A DNA stretch of 64,000 nucleotides from [Erwinia] mediterraneensis (GTDB taxonomy: Bacteria; Pseudomonadota; Gammaproteobacteria; Enterobacterales; Enterobacteriaceae), in contig NZ_LR026978.1 in the NCBI RefSeq assembly GCF_900604315.1, forward strand, positions 3,606,013 to 3,670,012. The letters are read 5' to 3'. Numbering within the stretch: position 1 is the first letter of the stretch; every line of letters begins with the position of its first letter. Of this stretch, positions 38,699 through 47,666 are shown piece by piece. The notes under the pieces are model-generated. The model was not told the DNA's origin. It did not search any database and was given only the letters and a program-made list of their open reading frames with translations. The position numbers were made by a program, and so were the translations under genes.

Positions 38699-38773
38699 TT
38701 AAGGTTCGGCAAGGAAGCGGTATTCAACGTTCACGTTTTTACTCGTAACTTCTTTACTGAAGATGCCATACAT
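38699..38773 (-). CDS. yobF: Truncated YobF small protein
   Basis: Twenty-four codons from ATG 38773 to TAA (38701-38699), reading MYGIFSKEVTSKNVNVEYRF then LAEP. This is clearly YobF, a 47-residue stress-induced small protein of E. coli (MCGIFSKEV...VEYRF.AEP). The TAA stands where E. coli has a tyrosine codon, and the frame behind it still reads I-S-A-S-F-S-N-V-S, matching the E. coli continuation. It precedes cspC as in E. coli. Whether the 24-residue form works is unknown; the DUF2527 core is largely kept. Confidence 0.75.
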   Translation of the reverse strand: MYGIFSKEVTSKNVNVEYRFLAEP

Positions 38774-39303
38774 ACACAGAACTGTACCTCGTTTAACCCA
38801 CGAATTGTTATCACATATTCGCAAATTATTGGCAAGCCATTTTTAAACGTCAAACGATACGGTGCGCATTATTGTTAATGCTATCGCATTGTTGGCCTTT
38901 TTTACTGGCTAACCTGTACCGCTTAAGAGGCATAAAAAGCTTATACCTCAAAGACCTTGCGAGTAAAGAATACTGTAGCGCATCCGGACTGCACCGTCCA
39001 GATGCCATTTTTAATCCTCAGCCCCGGACGAAAAAATATCGCATATTTATTACAACGATAAAATTTTTAATGTGTTTACTCACCTCAGTATGAGCATTAT
39101 CTGTAAACGTGATCCTGTACAGCCTTTGTCACCAGGTACAATTTAAAAAGGCATTTGCACCAAAATCATGAAAATAAGCCGCGCCATGCCCCAAATATAA
39201 GCAAAGCGTTATTTACGCAATGTGTGCTGGCATTCTGCCAGGCGCGAAAATTGTTGTTTAAAAATTCTGTTAAGAAAACATAGTTTTCTTTCAGCGTTTA
39301 GGA
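38774..39303. other. Gene-free region between yobF and the metallo-hydrolase gene
   Basis: 530 AT-rich bases. It should contain the yobF-cspC promoter at the left. The open frame at 38872-39093 lacks a ribosome site and a family match. A terminator-like hairpin on the plus strand at 38980-39012 has no gene before it. Confidence 0.5.
38980..39012 (+). terminator. Orphan Rho-independent terminator
   Basis: GCATCCGGAC (38980-38989), loop TGCACC, GTCCAGATGC (38996-39005) with one mismatch, then CATTTTT. It faces the plus strand, but no plus-strand gene ends here, which points to a short untranslated transcript starting somewhere in 38800-38950. Confidence 0.55.
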
Positions 39304-40308
39304 TTAATCCTGGTTAATATTAATCAGGCTACGGCTTTCCCCTATTCGCCAGGGCAGGAAGCGGTCGCGCTTATATCCCGCAGCGCTGATAACGCGCATT
39401 AACTCACGCGGCGGCTCATCAAGCGATTCATCTGCCAGCTCAAAGACGCCCCAGTGAATGGGCAGCGTCAGCGGCTGACCTATCGCATCCCAGAGCGCCA
39501 CCGCCTGCTCCGGGTCCATATGCTGGCCGCGCATAAACCATTTTGGTGCATACGCGCCTACCGGCAACGCGGCGAGATTAAAAGGCCCCAGCCTGGCAGC
39601 AACCTCCAGCAGATTTTCCGAATAGCCGCTGTCGCCGACAAACCAGAAGCGTACACTGGCCGTACGAATCACCCAGCCACACCACAGGGAGCGATTACGG
39701 TCATGCAGCGTGCGCATACTCCAGTGACGTGCCGGGACGGCATCAATTCTGATGCCGTCCGCTTGCATATGCTGCCACCAGTCGAGCTGTCTGATGTGAC
39801 GGACGCCGTTGCGCCTGCACCAGGGTTCCAGCCCCAGCGGGACAATAAAGGTAGCGTCCGGGAAATGACGCACAATACGTCTGACGGTAGGCTTATCCAG
39901 ATGGTCATAGTGATTATGTGAGATCAGCACATAGTCAAGACGGGGCAATGCCGTGATCTGCAAAGGAGCGGGCGTTTTGCGTTCCGGCCCGGCAAAAGGT
40001 AAAGGTGAAGCGCGCCGGGAAAGCGCCGGATCGATAAGCAGATAACGCTGATTAACGCGAAACAGCAGCGCAGCGTGCCCCAGCCACCAGAGGCGATCGT
40101 CCTCGCCGCTGAGATCCGCCTGCTGCCACCAGCGCGCCACAAAAGCAGGATATCCCTCCTGCGGCGGCCAGGGTAATCCCTGCGCCTTGCGCTCTTTGCG
40201 CCAGCGCTGCAGATCGCCCTGCTGACGCTGATCGCCTTCAGGATTACGGAAGCCATCAGGCGCATGATGAGGCTTGCTCGCATCGTACCAGGGATTACGC
40301 CACGCCAT
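39304..40308 (-). CDS. Metallo-beta-lactamase fold hydrolase (NAPE-PLD/UlaG-like)
   Basis: 334-residue soluble enzyme of the MBL superfamily, in the group with N-acyl-phosphatidylethanolamine phospholipase D-like proteins. The metal motif is SHNHYDHLD (HxHxDH, about residue 133), a later histidine lies in PARHWSMRT, the aspartate in FVGDSGYSE and the last histidine in LPIHWGVFELADE. There is no signal peptide. The substrate is unknown. It is absent from this place in E. coli. Confidence 0.8.
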   Translation of the reverse strand: MAWRNPWYDASKPHHAPDGFRNPEGDQRQQGDLQRWRKERKAQGLPWPPQEGYPAFVARWWQQADLSGEDDRLWWLGHAALLFRVNQRYLLIDPALSRRASPLPFAGPERKTPAPLQITALPRLDYVLISHNHYDHLDKPTVRRIVRHFPDATFIVPLGLEPWCRRNGVRHIRQLDWWQHMQADGIRIDAVPARHWSMRTLHDRNRSLWCGWVIRTASVRFWFVGDSGYSENLLEVAARLGPFNLAALPVGAYAPKWFMRGQHMDPEQAVALWDAIGQPLTLPIHWGVFELADESLDEPPRELMRVISAAGYKRDRFLPWRIGESRSLININQD

Positions 40309-40328
40309 ACCGTCTCCTTGTGGTTAAA

Positions 40329-40604
40329 TCAGCGCTCAGGGATCAGCCGGATAAAGTCACGCTTCTCACTCTCTTCCTCGTTTCGCTTCTCTGCTGAATC
40401 GGGAAGCTGCGCTTCAATCAGTCTGCGCATCAGCGCATTCTGTTTTTTCTGTTCTTCCAGCAGACTTTCGAGTAAACGAATCTGCTCGCTGGCGCGCACG
40501 CTGGCCCGGTTTACAAAAAACCAGACAATGAGCCCAATAATAATGCTTCCTGCCACCACGCCAGGTGCAACCAGGCTGGATGCTCCCGCTGCCATCTCGT
40601 TCAT
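40329..40604 (-). CDS. yebO: Small membrane protein YebO
   Basis: 91 residues: one hydrophobic helix at about 14-32 (VVAGSIIIGLIVWFFV), then a charged coiled-coil-like tail (EQIRLLESLLEEQKKQNALMRRL) and a C-terminal IRLIPER. This matches E. coli YebO (95 residues, IRLVAER end). Function unknown. Confidence 0.88.
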   Translation of the reverse strand: MNEMAAGASSLVAPGVVAGSIIIGLIVWFFVNRASVRASEQIRLLESLLEEQKKQNALMRRLIEAQLPDSAEKRNEEESEKRDFIRLIPER

Positions 40605-40824
40605 AACTGCCTCAGAATGTGTTTACATCAGTTCGTAACTGTGAAGAGCTGATTCTACCTGCTGCGCGCCAAAAAGATAATGGGATCACTTTGAATGCAG
40701 ATAATCCCGGCCAGTGCGCTTTCGGGTATCTCTGATCGATCGCGGGGAAAAAGCGATGCAAGATAACCGCCGTACAACAGCAGCGCAGCGCGGAGAGCGG
40801 CGTTCTGGATCACATGGAGACAAA

Positions 40825-41061
40825 ATGAAAATATTTATCAGCGTGGTAATGATGATGGTCGCCCTCTGGGTGGCGATGTTGTTCACTGGCTACGGGGTGC
40901 TGGCGGGCAGCAGCAAAAATGCTGTCGGGCTGGGATTACAGTGCAACTACCTGACGGCACGCGGTGTGGTTACCGCCCAGTATCTGCATACCGAAAGCGG
41001 TATAATTGGCGTTACGGAATGCCCGCTGCTGAAGAAAAGTGGCGAAGTGATCGACAATTAA
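40825..41061 (+). CDS. yobH: Small exported or membrane protein YobH
   Basis: 78 residues with an N-terminal hydrophobic segment and the YobH signature (GYGVLAGSSKNAVGLGLQCNY followed by LTARG, and YLHTESGIIGVTECPLL). Function unknown. ATG 40825 has GGAG 5 bases upstream; the frame runs to 40714 but the added part is not conserved. The mgrB gene that lies between yebO and yobH in E. coli is not seen. Confidence 0.88.
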   Translation: MKIFISVVMMMVALWVAMLFTGYGVLAGSSKNAVGLGLQCNYLTARGVVTAQYLHTESGIIGVTECPLLKKSGEVIDN

Positions 41062-41070
41062 ACGCATAAG

Positions 41071-41097
41071 GCGGGTTACGCATAACCCGCTTTTTTT
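41071..41097 (+). terminator. Terminator of yobH
   Basis: GCGGGTTA-CGCA-TAACCCGC followed by seven T. The T run touches the kdgR stop codon on the other strand. Confidence 0.88.
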
Positions 41098-41888
41098 CAG
41101 AATGGGTAGTTGTGATAACCCATCTGCTCTGAGACTGCTTTCGCGGCACGATGCAGCATGGCAACGTAATCCTTTTTCGCCTCTTCAGAGAAACGGATGG
41201 TTGGAAAAGAGATGCTGAGCCCGGCGATCACCACGCCAAAGCGGTCAAAGATCGGCACGGCAATGCAGCGTAATCCCTCTTCCTGCTCTTCATTGTCCTC
41301 ACCAAATCCCTGCACTTTCACCTGATCCAGTACCTTTAACAACGCTTCCTGACTGGTAATGGTATTGGCGGTGCTGCGCTTAAACTCGACCTCTTTCAGA
41401 ATATCTTCAACCTCAGCGCGGTCGCGCCAGGCCAGCAGTACCTTGCCAATCGCGGTGGTATGCAGCGGGTTGCGGCGACCGATACGCGAATACATGCGCA
41501 GATTGTAAAGCGAATCGATTTTATGAATATAGACAATGCTCTCTTCTTCCAGTGCGCCGAGATGGATAGTCTCTCTGGTGAGGCGCGACAGCTCGCGCAT
41601 CTGCACATCCGCGCTGCGGATAAGATCCACGTTTTGCAGCGCTTTGGCCCCCAGTTCGAACAGCTTCAGGGTAAGCGAATATTTTTCGCTTTCCCCTTCC
41701 TGCGCCACGTAGCCCAGAGATTTCATGGTTTGCAAAAAGCGGTACACGGTGCTCTTGGACATCATCACCCGTTGCGCCAGTTCGGTGATGCCGTGGTCGC
41801 GCTCTTCACCCAGCGCCTGCAAAATGCCAAATACCTTGAGTACCGAGGAGACTGAATCGGGCTGTTTCTCATTATCGCCGCTGGCCAT
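41097..41888 (-). CDS. kdgR: Pectin/ketodeoxygluconate regulator KdgR
   Basis: IclR-family repressor. In soft-rot and plant-associated enterobacteria it controls pectin and hexuronate breakdown and is released by 2-keto-3-deoxygluconate. Winged helix at about 10-75 (GITELAQRVMMSKSTVYRFLQTMKSLGYV), effector domain to residue 263. Same length as E. coli KdgR. Divergent from yebQ across about 195 bases; a clean KdgR box is not evident there. Confidence 0.95.
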   Translation of the reverse strand: MASGDNEKQPDSVSSVLKVFGILQALGEERDHGITELAQRVMMSKSTVYRFLQTMKSLGYVAQEGESEKYSLTLKLFELGAKALQNVDLIRSADVQMRELSRLTRETIHLGALEEESIVYIHKIDSLYNLRMYSRIGRRNPLHTTAIGKVLLAWRDRAEVEDILKEVEFKRSTANTITSQEALLKVLDQVKVQGFGEDNEEQEEGLRCIAVPIFDRFGVVIAGLSISFPTIRFSEEAKKDYVAMLHRAAKAVSEQMGYHNYPF

Positions 41889-42083
41889 AGCGCAATCCTT
41901 TCGAAATTGTTTTAGAAAAACTGGAACAAGGTTGCCAGTATACGTTCAGGTCGGGGACAGCGGCAATGACAACGCAATGCTGACATATTCCCTGATGATT
42001 TTTTCCTGCGAAATGCGATGCTTTCCACAAGTGAATTCATTAGCATAATGATATTCACTCACTTTACTTTCACTGTCGGCGTT

Positions 42084-43463
42084 ATGGCTCCCCTCTCTCC
42101 TCAGGATGGATTACCCCTTCCTCAGCGTTATGGTGCAATTATTACCATTGCACTCGGTATTACTCTGGCGGTACTGGATGGGGTGATTGCTAATGTCGCC
42201 CTGCCGACCATTGCGCGTGAACTGCAGGCCAGTCCGGCGGAATCGATCTGGATCGTAAACGCTTATCAGATCGCGGTGGTGATATCGTTGCTCTCGCTCT
42301 CTTTTCTGGGCGATATGCTCGGTTATCGGCGTGTTTATCAGGCAGGACTGGCGCTTTTTATCGCCACGTCACTGTTCTGCGCGCTCTCTACTTCGCTGGA
42401 AATGCTGACCGTGGCGCGCGTGCTGCAGGGCTTTGGCGGCGCGGCGTTGATGAGCGTCAATACCGCATTGATCCGCATTATTTTTCCCCAGCGTTATCTC
42501 GGGCGCGGCATGGCCCTCAATTCACTGGTTGTCGCCGTTTCGACCGCCGCCGGGCCTACCGTGGCCGCCGCGATTTTATCGGTTGCCGGCTGGCCGTGGC
42601 TGTTCCTGATTAACCTGCCGCTGGGAGCCATTGCGCTCTGGCTGGCGCTGCGTTACCTGCCTGACAATACGCAGAAAACGCAGGGACAGCGCTTTGACGT
42701 GCCGGGCGCGATAATGAACGCCCTGTTCTTTGGCCTGCTGATTGCTGCGCTGAGCGGCTTTGCGCAGGGACAAAGTCATCCGTTGGTCGGGGCGGAGGCC
42801 ATACTGTTTCTGCTGGTGGGTTATCTGTTTATCCGGCGTCAGTTGCGCATGACGGTGCCGCTTTTGCCCATCGATCTGCTGCGCATTCCGCTTTTTTCGC
42901 TGTCGATCTGCACCTCCGTCTGTTCGTTCTGCGCCCAGATGCTGGCAATGGTATCACTGCCCTTCTTTTTGCAGAATGTTCTCGGGCGGGATGAGGTTGC
43001 CACCGGGCTGTTACTGACGCCCTGGCCGCTGGCCACCATGATACTGGCCCCCATCGCCGGGCGTCTGATCGAGCGTGTCCATGCCGGATTGCTTGGTGGT
43101 CTGGGACTGGCGCTGTTTGCTGCCGGACTGTTTCTGCTCGCCTTCCTGCCGTCGCAGCCGGACGATGGCGATATTATCTGGCGCATGATGCTGTGTGGTG
43201 CCGGTTTCGGCCTGTTTCAGTCACCGAACAACCATACCATTATCACTTCTGCACCGCGGCAGCGCAGCGGCGGCGCCAGCGGTATGCTGGGTACGGCTCG
43301 CCTGCTGGGCCAGAGCTGCGGCGCCGCGCTGGTGGCGTTGATGTTTAATCTGTTTCATGACGATGGCACGCACGCCTCTCTGCTGCTTGCCGGGGGATTT
43401 GCTGCCGTAGCCGCCGTAGTCAGTACCAGCCGGATGACGCAGCCGCGCCACCCGGCGGGCTGA
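42084..43463 (+). CDS. yebQ: DHA2-type MFS transporter YebQ
   Basis: Putative 14-helix proton-coupled drug exporter. Motif A GDMLGYRRVYQAG and motif C ARVLQGFGGAALMSVNTALI are present, as is FQSPNNHTIITSAPRQRSGGASGML typical of YebQ. ATG 42084 gives MAPLSPQDGLPLPQRYGAI, matching the E. coli start region, and 459 residues. The frame opens at 42018. Divergent from kdgR; the substrate is not known. Confidence 0.9.
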   Translation: MAPLSPQDGLPLPQRYGAIITIALGITLAVLDGVIANVALPTIARELQASPAESIWIVNAYQIAVVISLLSLSFLGDMLGYRRVYQAGLALFIATSLFCALSTSLEMLTVARVLQGFGGAALMSVNTALIRIIFPQRYLGRGMALNSLVVAVSTAAGPTVAAAILSVAGWPWLFLINLPLGAIALWLALRYLPDNTQKTQGQRFDVPGAIMNALFFGLLIAALSGFAQGQSHPLVGAEAILFLLVGYLFIRRQLRMTVPLLPIDLLRIPLFSLSICTSVCSFCAQMLAMVSLPFFLQNVLGRDEVATGLLLTPWPLATMILAPIAGRLIERVHAGLLGGLGLALFAAGLFLLAFLPSQPDDGDIIWRMMLCGAGFGLFQSPNNHTIITSAPRQRSGGASGMLGTARLLGQSCGAALVALMFNLFHDDGTHASLLLAGGFAAVAAVVSTSRMTQPRHPAG

Positions 43464-43474
43464 CGTATCAGAGA

Positions 43475-43650
43475 CAGTAAAAATCCGCCTTCATAGAAGG
43501 CGGCTTAGATTGCCCCCCATAGGGGGTACCAAAATCCTAAAAAAGCAGTCTCTGCCTGTTCCGTAAGATTCAAATCCAGAGACGATAAGGCAGAGCCAAA
43601 ACGTATTGATGACCACGCCCGCAGGACGTGGTTTTAAGCTGGCAATAAAA
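43475..43650. repeat. Dispersed structured element, copy C
   Basis: 176 bp, third copy of the element at 18893-19070 and 20939-21115, lying between convergent yebQ and htpX. It touches the htpX terminator at 43651. It is the most divergent copy: the second hairpin reads CCCCC-ATA-GGGGG, where copies A and B have ACCCC-ATA-GGGGT, a two-sided change that keeps the pair, and the following spacer has small changes (ATCCTAAAAAA). Confidence 0.92.
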
Positions 43651-43676
43651 AAGGCGACATTACTGTCGCCTTTTTT
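43647..43676. terminator. Terminator of htpX
   Basis: A run, GGCGACA-TTAC-TGTCGCC, T run: a bidirectional hairpin 18 bases after the htpX stop. On the minus strand its T run is shared with the end of repeat copy C. Confidence 0.88.
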
Positions 43677-43693
43677 GTCTGTGCTTACGCGAA

Positions 43694-44575
43694 TTACTTC
43701 AGGTACTGGCCGCTACGCAGCGCCTCAATGCGCTTATCCAGCGGCGGATGCGACATAAAGAGCTCGCTCAGGGATTTCCCTTTACCGTTGATGCAGAAAG
43801 CCATCATGCTGCTCGGCTCCTGCGGCTCATAACTGGTTTTTAAACGCTGCAGCGCCGCGATCATTTTTTCACGCCCTACCAGTCTGGCTGACCCGGCATC
43901 GGCATGAAACTCACGGTAGCGCGAGAACCACATGGTGATAATGCTGGCCAGAATACCGAACACCAGCTCCAGCACCATGGCGACCGCAAAATAGACCATC
44001 GGGTTGCCGTTGCTGCTCTCTTCATCTTCGCGATTGCCGGACAGGAAGCCTGACGCCACCTGCGCGATAATGCGTGAAATAAAGATCACAAAGGTGTTCA
44101 CCACCCCCTGCACCAGCGTCATGGTGACCATATCGCCATTGGCGATATGGCTGATTTCATGCGCCAGTACCGCCTCAGCCTCATCACGGCTCATGTTTTG
44201 CAATAACCCGGTAGAAACCGCAACCAGCGAGGCATCACGCCGGGCGCCGGTGGCAAACGCATTGATATCAGGCGCGTGATAGATTGCCACCTGCGGCATC
44301 GCGATCCCGGCCTGCTGCGCCTGATGTCCGATGGTGGTCATCAGCCAGCGCTCGGTTTCATTACGGGGTTGTTCAATGACTTCACCACCAACAGAACGCA
44401 AAGCCATCCACTTTGACATCAGCAGTGAAACAAACGCACCGCCAAAGCCAAACAGGCCTGCCATAATCATCAGGCCCTGAACACTGCTTGACCGGATTCC
44501 TGTCAGACTGAGAATCAGTCCGAATACCAACATCACAGCCAGGTTGGTGAGCAGGAAAAGAGCAATACGCATCAT
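43694..44575 (-). CDS. htpX: Membrane zinc metalloprotease HtpX
   Basis: M48 protease of the inner membrane that degrades damaged membrane proteins with FtsH. Two N-terminal helices, zinc motif [13 protein letters not shown] (HEXXH) near residue 140, a hydrophobic pair at about 158-215, and the third ligand in [14 protein letters not shown]. 293 residues, like E. coli. The family answers to CpxR and sigma-32. Confidence 0.96.
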   Translation of the reverse strand: MMRIALFLLTNLAVMLVFGLILSLTGIRSSSVQGLMIMAGLFGFGGAFVSLLMSKWMALRSVGGEVIEQPRNETERWLMTTIGHQAQQAGIAMPQVAIYHAPDINAFATGARRDASLVAVSTGLLQNMSRDEAEAVLAHEISHIANGDMVTMTLVQGVVNTFVIFISRIIAQVASGFLSGNREDEESSNGNPMVYFAVAMVLELVFGILASIITMWFSRYREFHADAGSARLVGREKMIAALQRLKTSYEPQEPSSMMAFCINGKGKSLSELFMSHPPLDKRIEALRSGQYLK

Positions 44576-44787
44576 AAAAATTAATCTTCCTCAGTTATAC
44601 ACGCGCTTATACGCGGATCTACATCCTAAGGTCAAACCTTAGGTTTTCAAGCAACCTTAACGATTAAGTGCCTAAAAAGACATAACTTTACACTTTGTCA
44701 CAGCCCCGCCTATTTACCCCGCCATGCAGGTATAAGCCTTGCTTAACACTATCGGGTATTTCGGGTGATCGATCGCTGAACAAAAGA

Positions 44788-44815
44788 AAGCACCGCGCTG
44801 CGGTGCTTGTTTTTT
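44788..44815. terminator. Terminator of prc
   Basis: AAGCACCGC-GCT-GCGGTGCTT with T tails on both strands (GTTTTTTT on plus, TCTTTT on minus), 22 bases after the prc stop. Confidence 0.82.
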
Positions 44816-44830
44816 TGCGGACAACTGCGA

Positions 44831-46876
44831 TTACTTTTTACTGTCGTTCTCTGGCTGCGGCTGCGATTTTTCCAGTCCCGCCAGGTCATGAGCAATTTTT
44901 ACCGTTTCATCAAGATAAGGATCCGGCTCTTTGTAATCTTTCGGCAGCTCATCCAGACTTTTCAGCGGTTTTTTGCCTTCTGCCTGGTAGCGCGCGTTGA
45001 TGCGCTCAAGGCGTAACGCATCTTCCTCATGATTCTCTTTTTCGCGTTGAGCAAAGTTGAGAGAAACAATGTTGCGTTTGTCCTTCATAGCGTTAAAACG
45101 CGCAATATCTTTCATGATGTAGCGGAACTCGCGATCCTGCGCGATACGCTCCTGATGATTTTTAATCAGCTGCGGCAGCAGCGGTTTGATATCACCCGTT
45201 TTCACGTAGGTTGCCGCATTGATGCTGTCCCAGGGCAGCGCGTTATCCTCAAACTTCTCGCCGGTTTCCGCCGCTTCAACACCGGTGGGCATCAGCAGAT
45301 CGGGAGTCACGCCTTTACGCTGGGTGCTGCCGCCGTTGATACGATAGAATTTCTGAATGGTGTACTGGACCGAGCCCAGCGCAGGCCATTCCGGGCGCAG
45401 CATCTGATCGTAAATACGGTTCAGCGAGCGATACTGCTGCACTGTGCCCTTACCGAAGGTAGGTTCGCCCACCACCAGCGCACGCCCATAATCCTGCATC
45501 GCGGCGGCAAAAATTTCTGAGGCCGAGGCGCTAAAGCGATCCACCAGCACCACCAGCGGGCCTTTATAGTAGACCACGCCGTCATTATCGCTGTCTTCAC
45601 GCACGCGACCATTGTTGTCACGCACCTGCACCACCGGACCGCCCGGAATAAACAGACCGGACAGGGACACTGCTTCCGTCAGCGCGCCACCGCCGTTAGT
45701 ACGCAGATCGATCACCACACTGCTGACGTTCTGCTTCTGCAGTTTCTGCAACTGCACTTTCACATCATCGGTCAGACCGACATAGAAGCCCGGAATATCC
45801 AGTACGCCGACTTTTTCTTTGCCGACGTTATGCACCGTCATTTTCACGGCGCGATCTTCCAGACGGATCTTCTCACGTGTCAGCGTCACGGTACGGGTTT
45901 TGGTGCCTTTACCCGCTGGCAGAATTTCAAGACGAACCTTGCTGCCCTTCGGCCCTTTAATTTTGGCGACCACGTCGTCAAGACGCCAGCCGATTACATC
46001 TTCCATCGGCTTGCCAGGCTGGCCAACGCCGACAATACGATCGCCTACGCTGATCGCTTTACTCTTGGCAGCCGGACCACCAGCAACCATCGAGTTGATC
46101 ACCGTATAATCTTCGTCCATTTGCAGCACAGCACCGATGCCTTCCAGCGACAGGCTCATTTCGGTGTTGAACTGCTCGGTATTACGCGGTGACAGATAAT
46201 TGGTATGGGGATCGATTTCATGGGCGAAAGCGTTCATCGCCAGCTGGAAAACGTCCTCACTGTTGCTCTGCGCCAGGCGACGAATCGCAAAGTTGTAGCG
46301 TTTGGTCAGAATGTCGCGGATCTCTTTCTCATCTTTGCCGGTGAGTTTGAGATTCAGCGCATCATATTTTACCTTGGCATCCCAGAGTGCGTTCAGCTCT
46401 GCTTCGTTCTTTGGCCAGGGCGCTTTCGCCCGGTCGATATCAATGGTGTCATTACCATCAAAAGACATCGGGCGACTTAATACGCTCAGCGCATACTGAT
46501 AGCGTTCAAAGCGGCGTTTTTGCGTCAGATTATAGAGCTGATAAAAGAGCTCCAGCTTGCCGCTACGCAGTTCATCTCCCAGCGTGCTTTTTTTATCCGC
46601 AAACTGCGCCACGTCAGACGCTAACAGCACATTATGGCTGTAATCCAGCATATTGAGGTAGCGGTCAAAAATTTTCGCGGAAAATTCCTGATTCAGGTCG
46701 AACTGGCGGTAGTGAGAACGGGTAAAACGGGAGGTGACGCGTTCAGAGACGGTAGGGCCCTGCGGTTCTTCATGAAGCTGTGGAATCTGGTCGGCGCGCG
46801 TAATATTGTCTGCGCCAAATGACTGGCCTGCTAACAGCAGGCCAGCGATCATTCCGATCTTAAAAATGGTGTTCAT
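44831..46876 (-). CDS. prc: Tail-specific periplasmic protease Prc
   Basis: Periplasmic C-terminal processing protease (penicillin-binding protein 3, MepS turnover). Signal peptide MNTIFKIGMIAGLLLAGQSFGA, PDZ domain around 240-320 (LSLEGIGAVLQMDEDYTVINSM), and the Ser-Lys catalytic centre in DRFSASASEIFAAAMQDYG and GEPTFGKGTVQQY. ATG 46876 gives 681 residues (682 in E. coli); the frame reaches 46924. It follows proQ by 19 bases, as in the proQ-prc operon. Confidence 0.95.
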   Translation of the reverse strand: MNTIFKIGMIAGLLLAGQSFGADNITRADQIPQLHEEPQGPTVSERVTSRFTRSHYRQFDLNQEFSAKIFDRYLNMLDYSHNVLLASDVAQFADKKSTLGDELRSGKLELFYQLYNLTQKRRFERYQYALSVLSRPMSFDGNDTIDIDRAKAPWPKNEAELNALWDAKVKYDALNLKLTGKDEKEIRDILTKRYNFAIRRLAQSNSEDVFQLAMNAFAHEIDPHTNYLSPRNTEQFNTEMSLSLEGIGAVLQMDEDYTVINSMVAGGPAAKSKAISVGDRIVGVGQPGKPMEDVIGWRLDDVVAKIKGPKGSKVRLEILPAGKGTKTRTVTLTREKIRLEDRAVKMTVHNVGKEKVGVLDIPGFYVGLTDDVKVQLQKLQKQNVSSVVIDLRTNGGGALTEAVSLSGLFIPGGPVVQVRDNNGRVREDSDNDGVVYYKGPLVVLVDRFSASASEIFAAAMQDYGRALVVGEPTFGKGTVQQYRSLNRIYDQMLRPEWPALGSVQYTIQKFYRINGGSTQRKGVTPDLLMPTGVEAAETGEKFEDNALPWDSINAATYVKTGDIKPLLPQLIKNHQERIAQDREFRYIMKDIARFNAMKDKRNIVSLNFAQREKENHEEDALRLERINARYQAEGKKPLKSLDELPKDYKEPDPYLDETVKIAHDLAGLEKSQPQPENDSKK

Positions 46877-46895
46877 GCCGGGGTCAGCCTCCGCT

Positions 46896-47570
46896 TCAGA
46901 ACTGCAAATGTTCTGCACGCACAATCATAGCCATGCCGGAAGCGAGCTGTACCCGAACGCCGTCTTTGGAAACTTCCAGAACGGTGGCGTCCATCGCACT
47001 TTTGCCTGCTTTAACTTTAATATTCTGGCCGGGCTGCAACGTTGAAGTATCAGTGATGGGTTTACGCGGAGCCGGCTTGTGCTCTTGCGTTGCAGCACGC
47101 GGTGCCTGAGCGCGCGGTTTACGCGCGGCAGCAGTCTCGCCGTCAGCAGCTTTGCGTGCGGCAGGCTTACGCGGACGACGTTCACCACCCTCTTCTCCTG
47201 CTTCGCGTTTTTTCGCCTTCTGCTGTTCGCGTTGTGCCTGAACACGGGCTTTTGCCTCTTCCAGCTGTTTACGCGCATGCTCAACGTGTTGCTCATCCAG
47301 CACGCCACAGGCGTTGCCGTCCAGATCGACACGTGTTGCCCCTGCCTTGATGCCGTAAAGGTAACGCCAGCTCGAGGTATAAAGGCGCAACGCCGAACGC
47401 AGCTGCGTTTTGCTCAGGTTCATTTCGCCCTGAACGCGCTCCACAAGATCCTGAAAGATACCGATTTTAAGCGGGCGCGCTTCACCCTCGGCGCTAAAGC
47501 AGTGAGGAAAACGTTCCGCCAGAAAGGTGATGACTTCTTTACTGCTGTTCAACTTAGGTTGATTTTCCAT
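46896..47570 (-). CDS. proQ: RNA chaperone ProQ
   Basis: Global RNA-binding protein acting on small RNAs and mRNA 3' ends. FinO/ProQ domain at about 1-120 ([39 protein letters not shown]), then a Lys/Arg/Ala/Pro-rich linker (about 120-175), and a Tudor-like C-terminal domain ([20 protein letters not shown]). 224 residues, slightly shorter than the E. coli protein because of the linker. Confidence 0.95.
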   Translation of the reverse strand: MENQPKLNSSKEVITFLAERFPHCFSAEGEARPLKIGIFQDLVERVQGEMNLSKTQLRSALRLYTSSWRYLYGIKAGATRVDLDGNACGVLDEQHVEHARKQLEEAKARVQAQREQQKAKKREAGEEGGERRPRKPAARKAADGETAAARKPRAQAPRAATQEHKPAPRKPITDTSTLQPGQNIKVKAGKSAMDATVLEVSKDGVRVQLASGMAMIVRAEHLQF

Positions 47571-47666
47571 GAAATTTCCTGATTACAACGGGATTGCCGA
47601 CCAGTGCAGGCATGAACAGGCGACATTATAATGACAACATTGCCAAATGCCATGTGATCCAGTCGA

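Noticed and set aside
38872-39093. 73-codon open frame on the plus strand between yobF and the metallo-hydrolase gene
   Set aside because: No ribosome site, odd composition, and it runs through a terminator hairpin.
41889-42083. KdgR box between kdgR and yebQ
   Set aside because: GAAATTGTTTTA resembles the consensus only with a shortened spacer.
18893-43650. CRISPR array or IS element as explanation for the three repeat copies
   Set aside because: Copies are far apart with no spacers, and contain no transposase frame or clear terminal inverted repeats.
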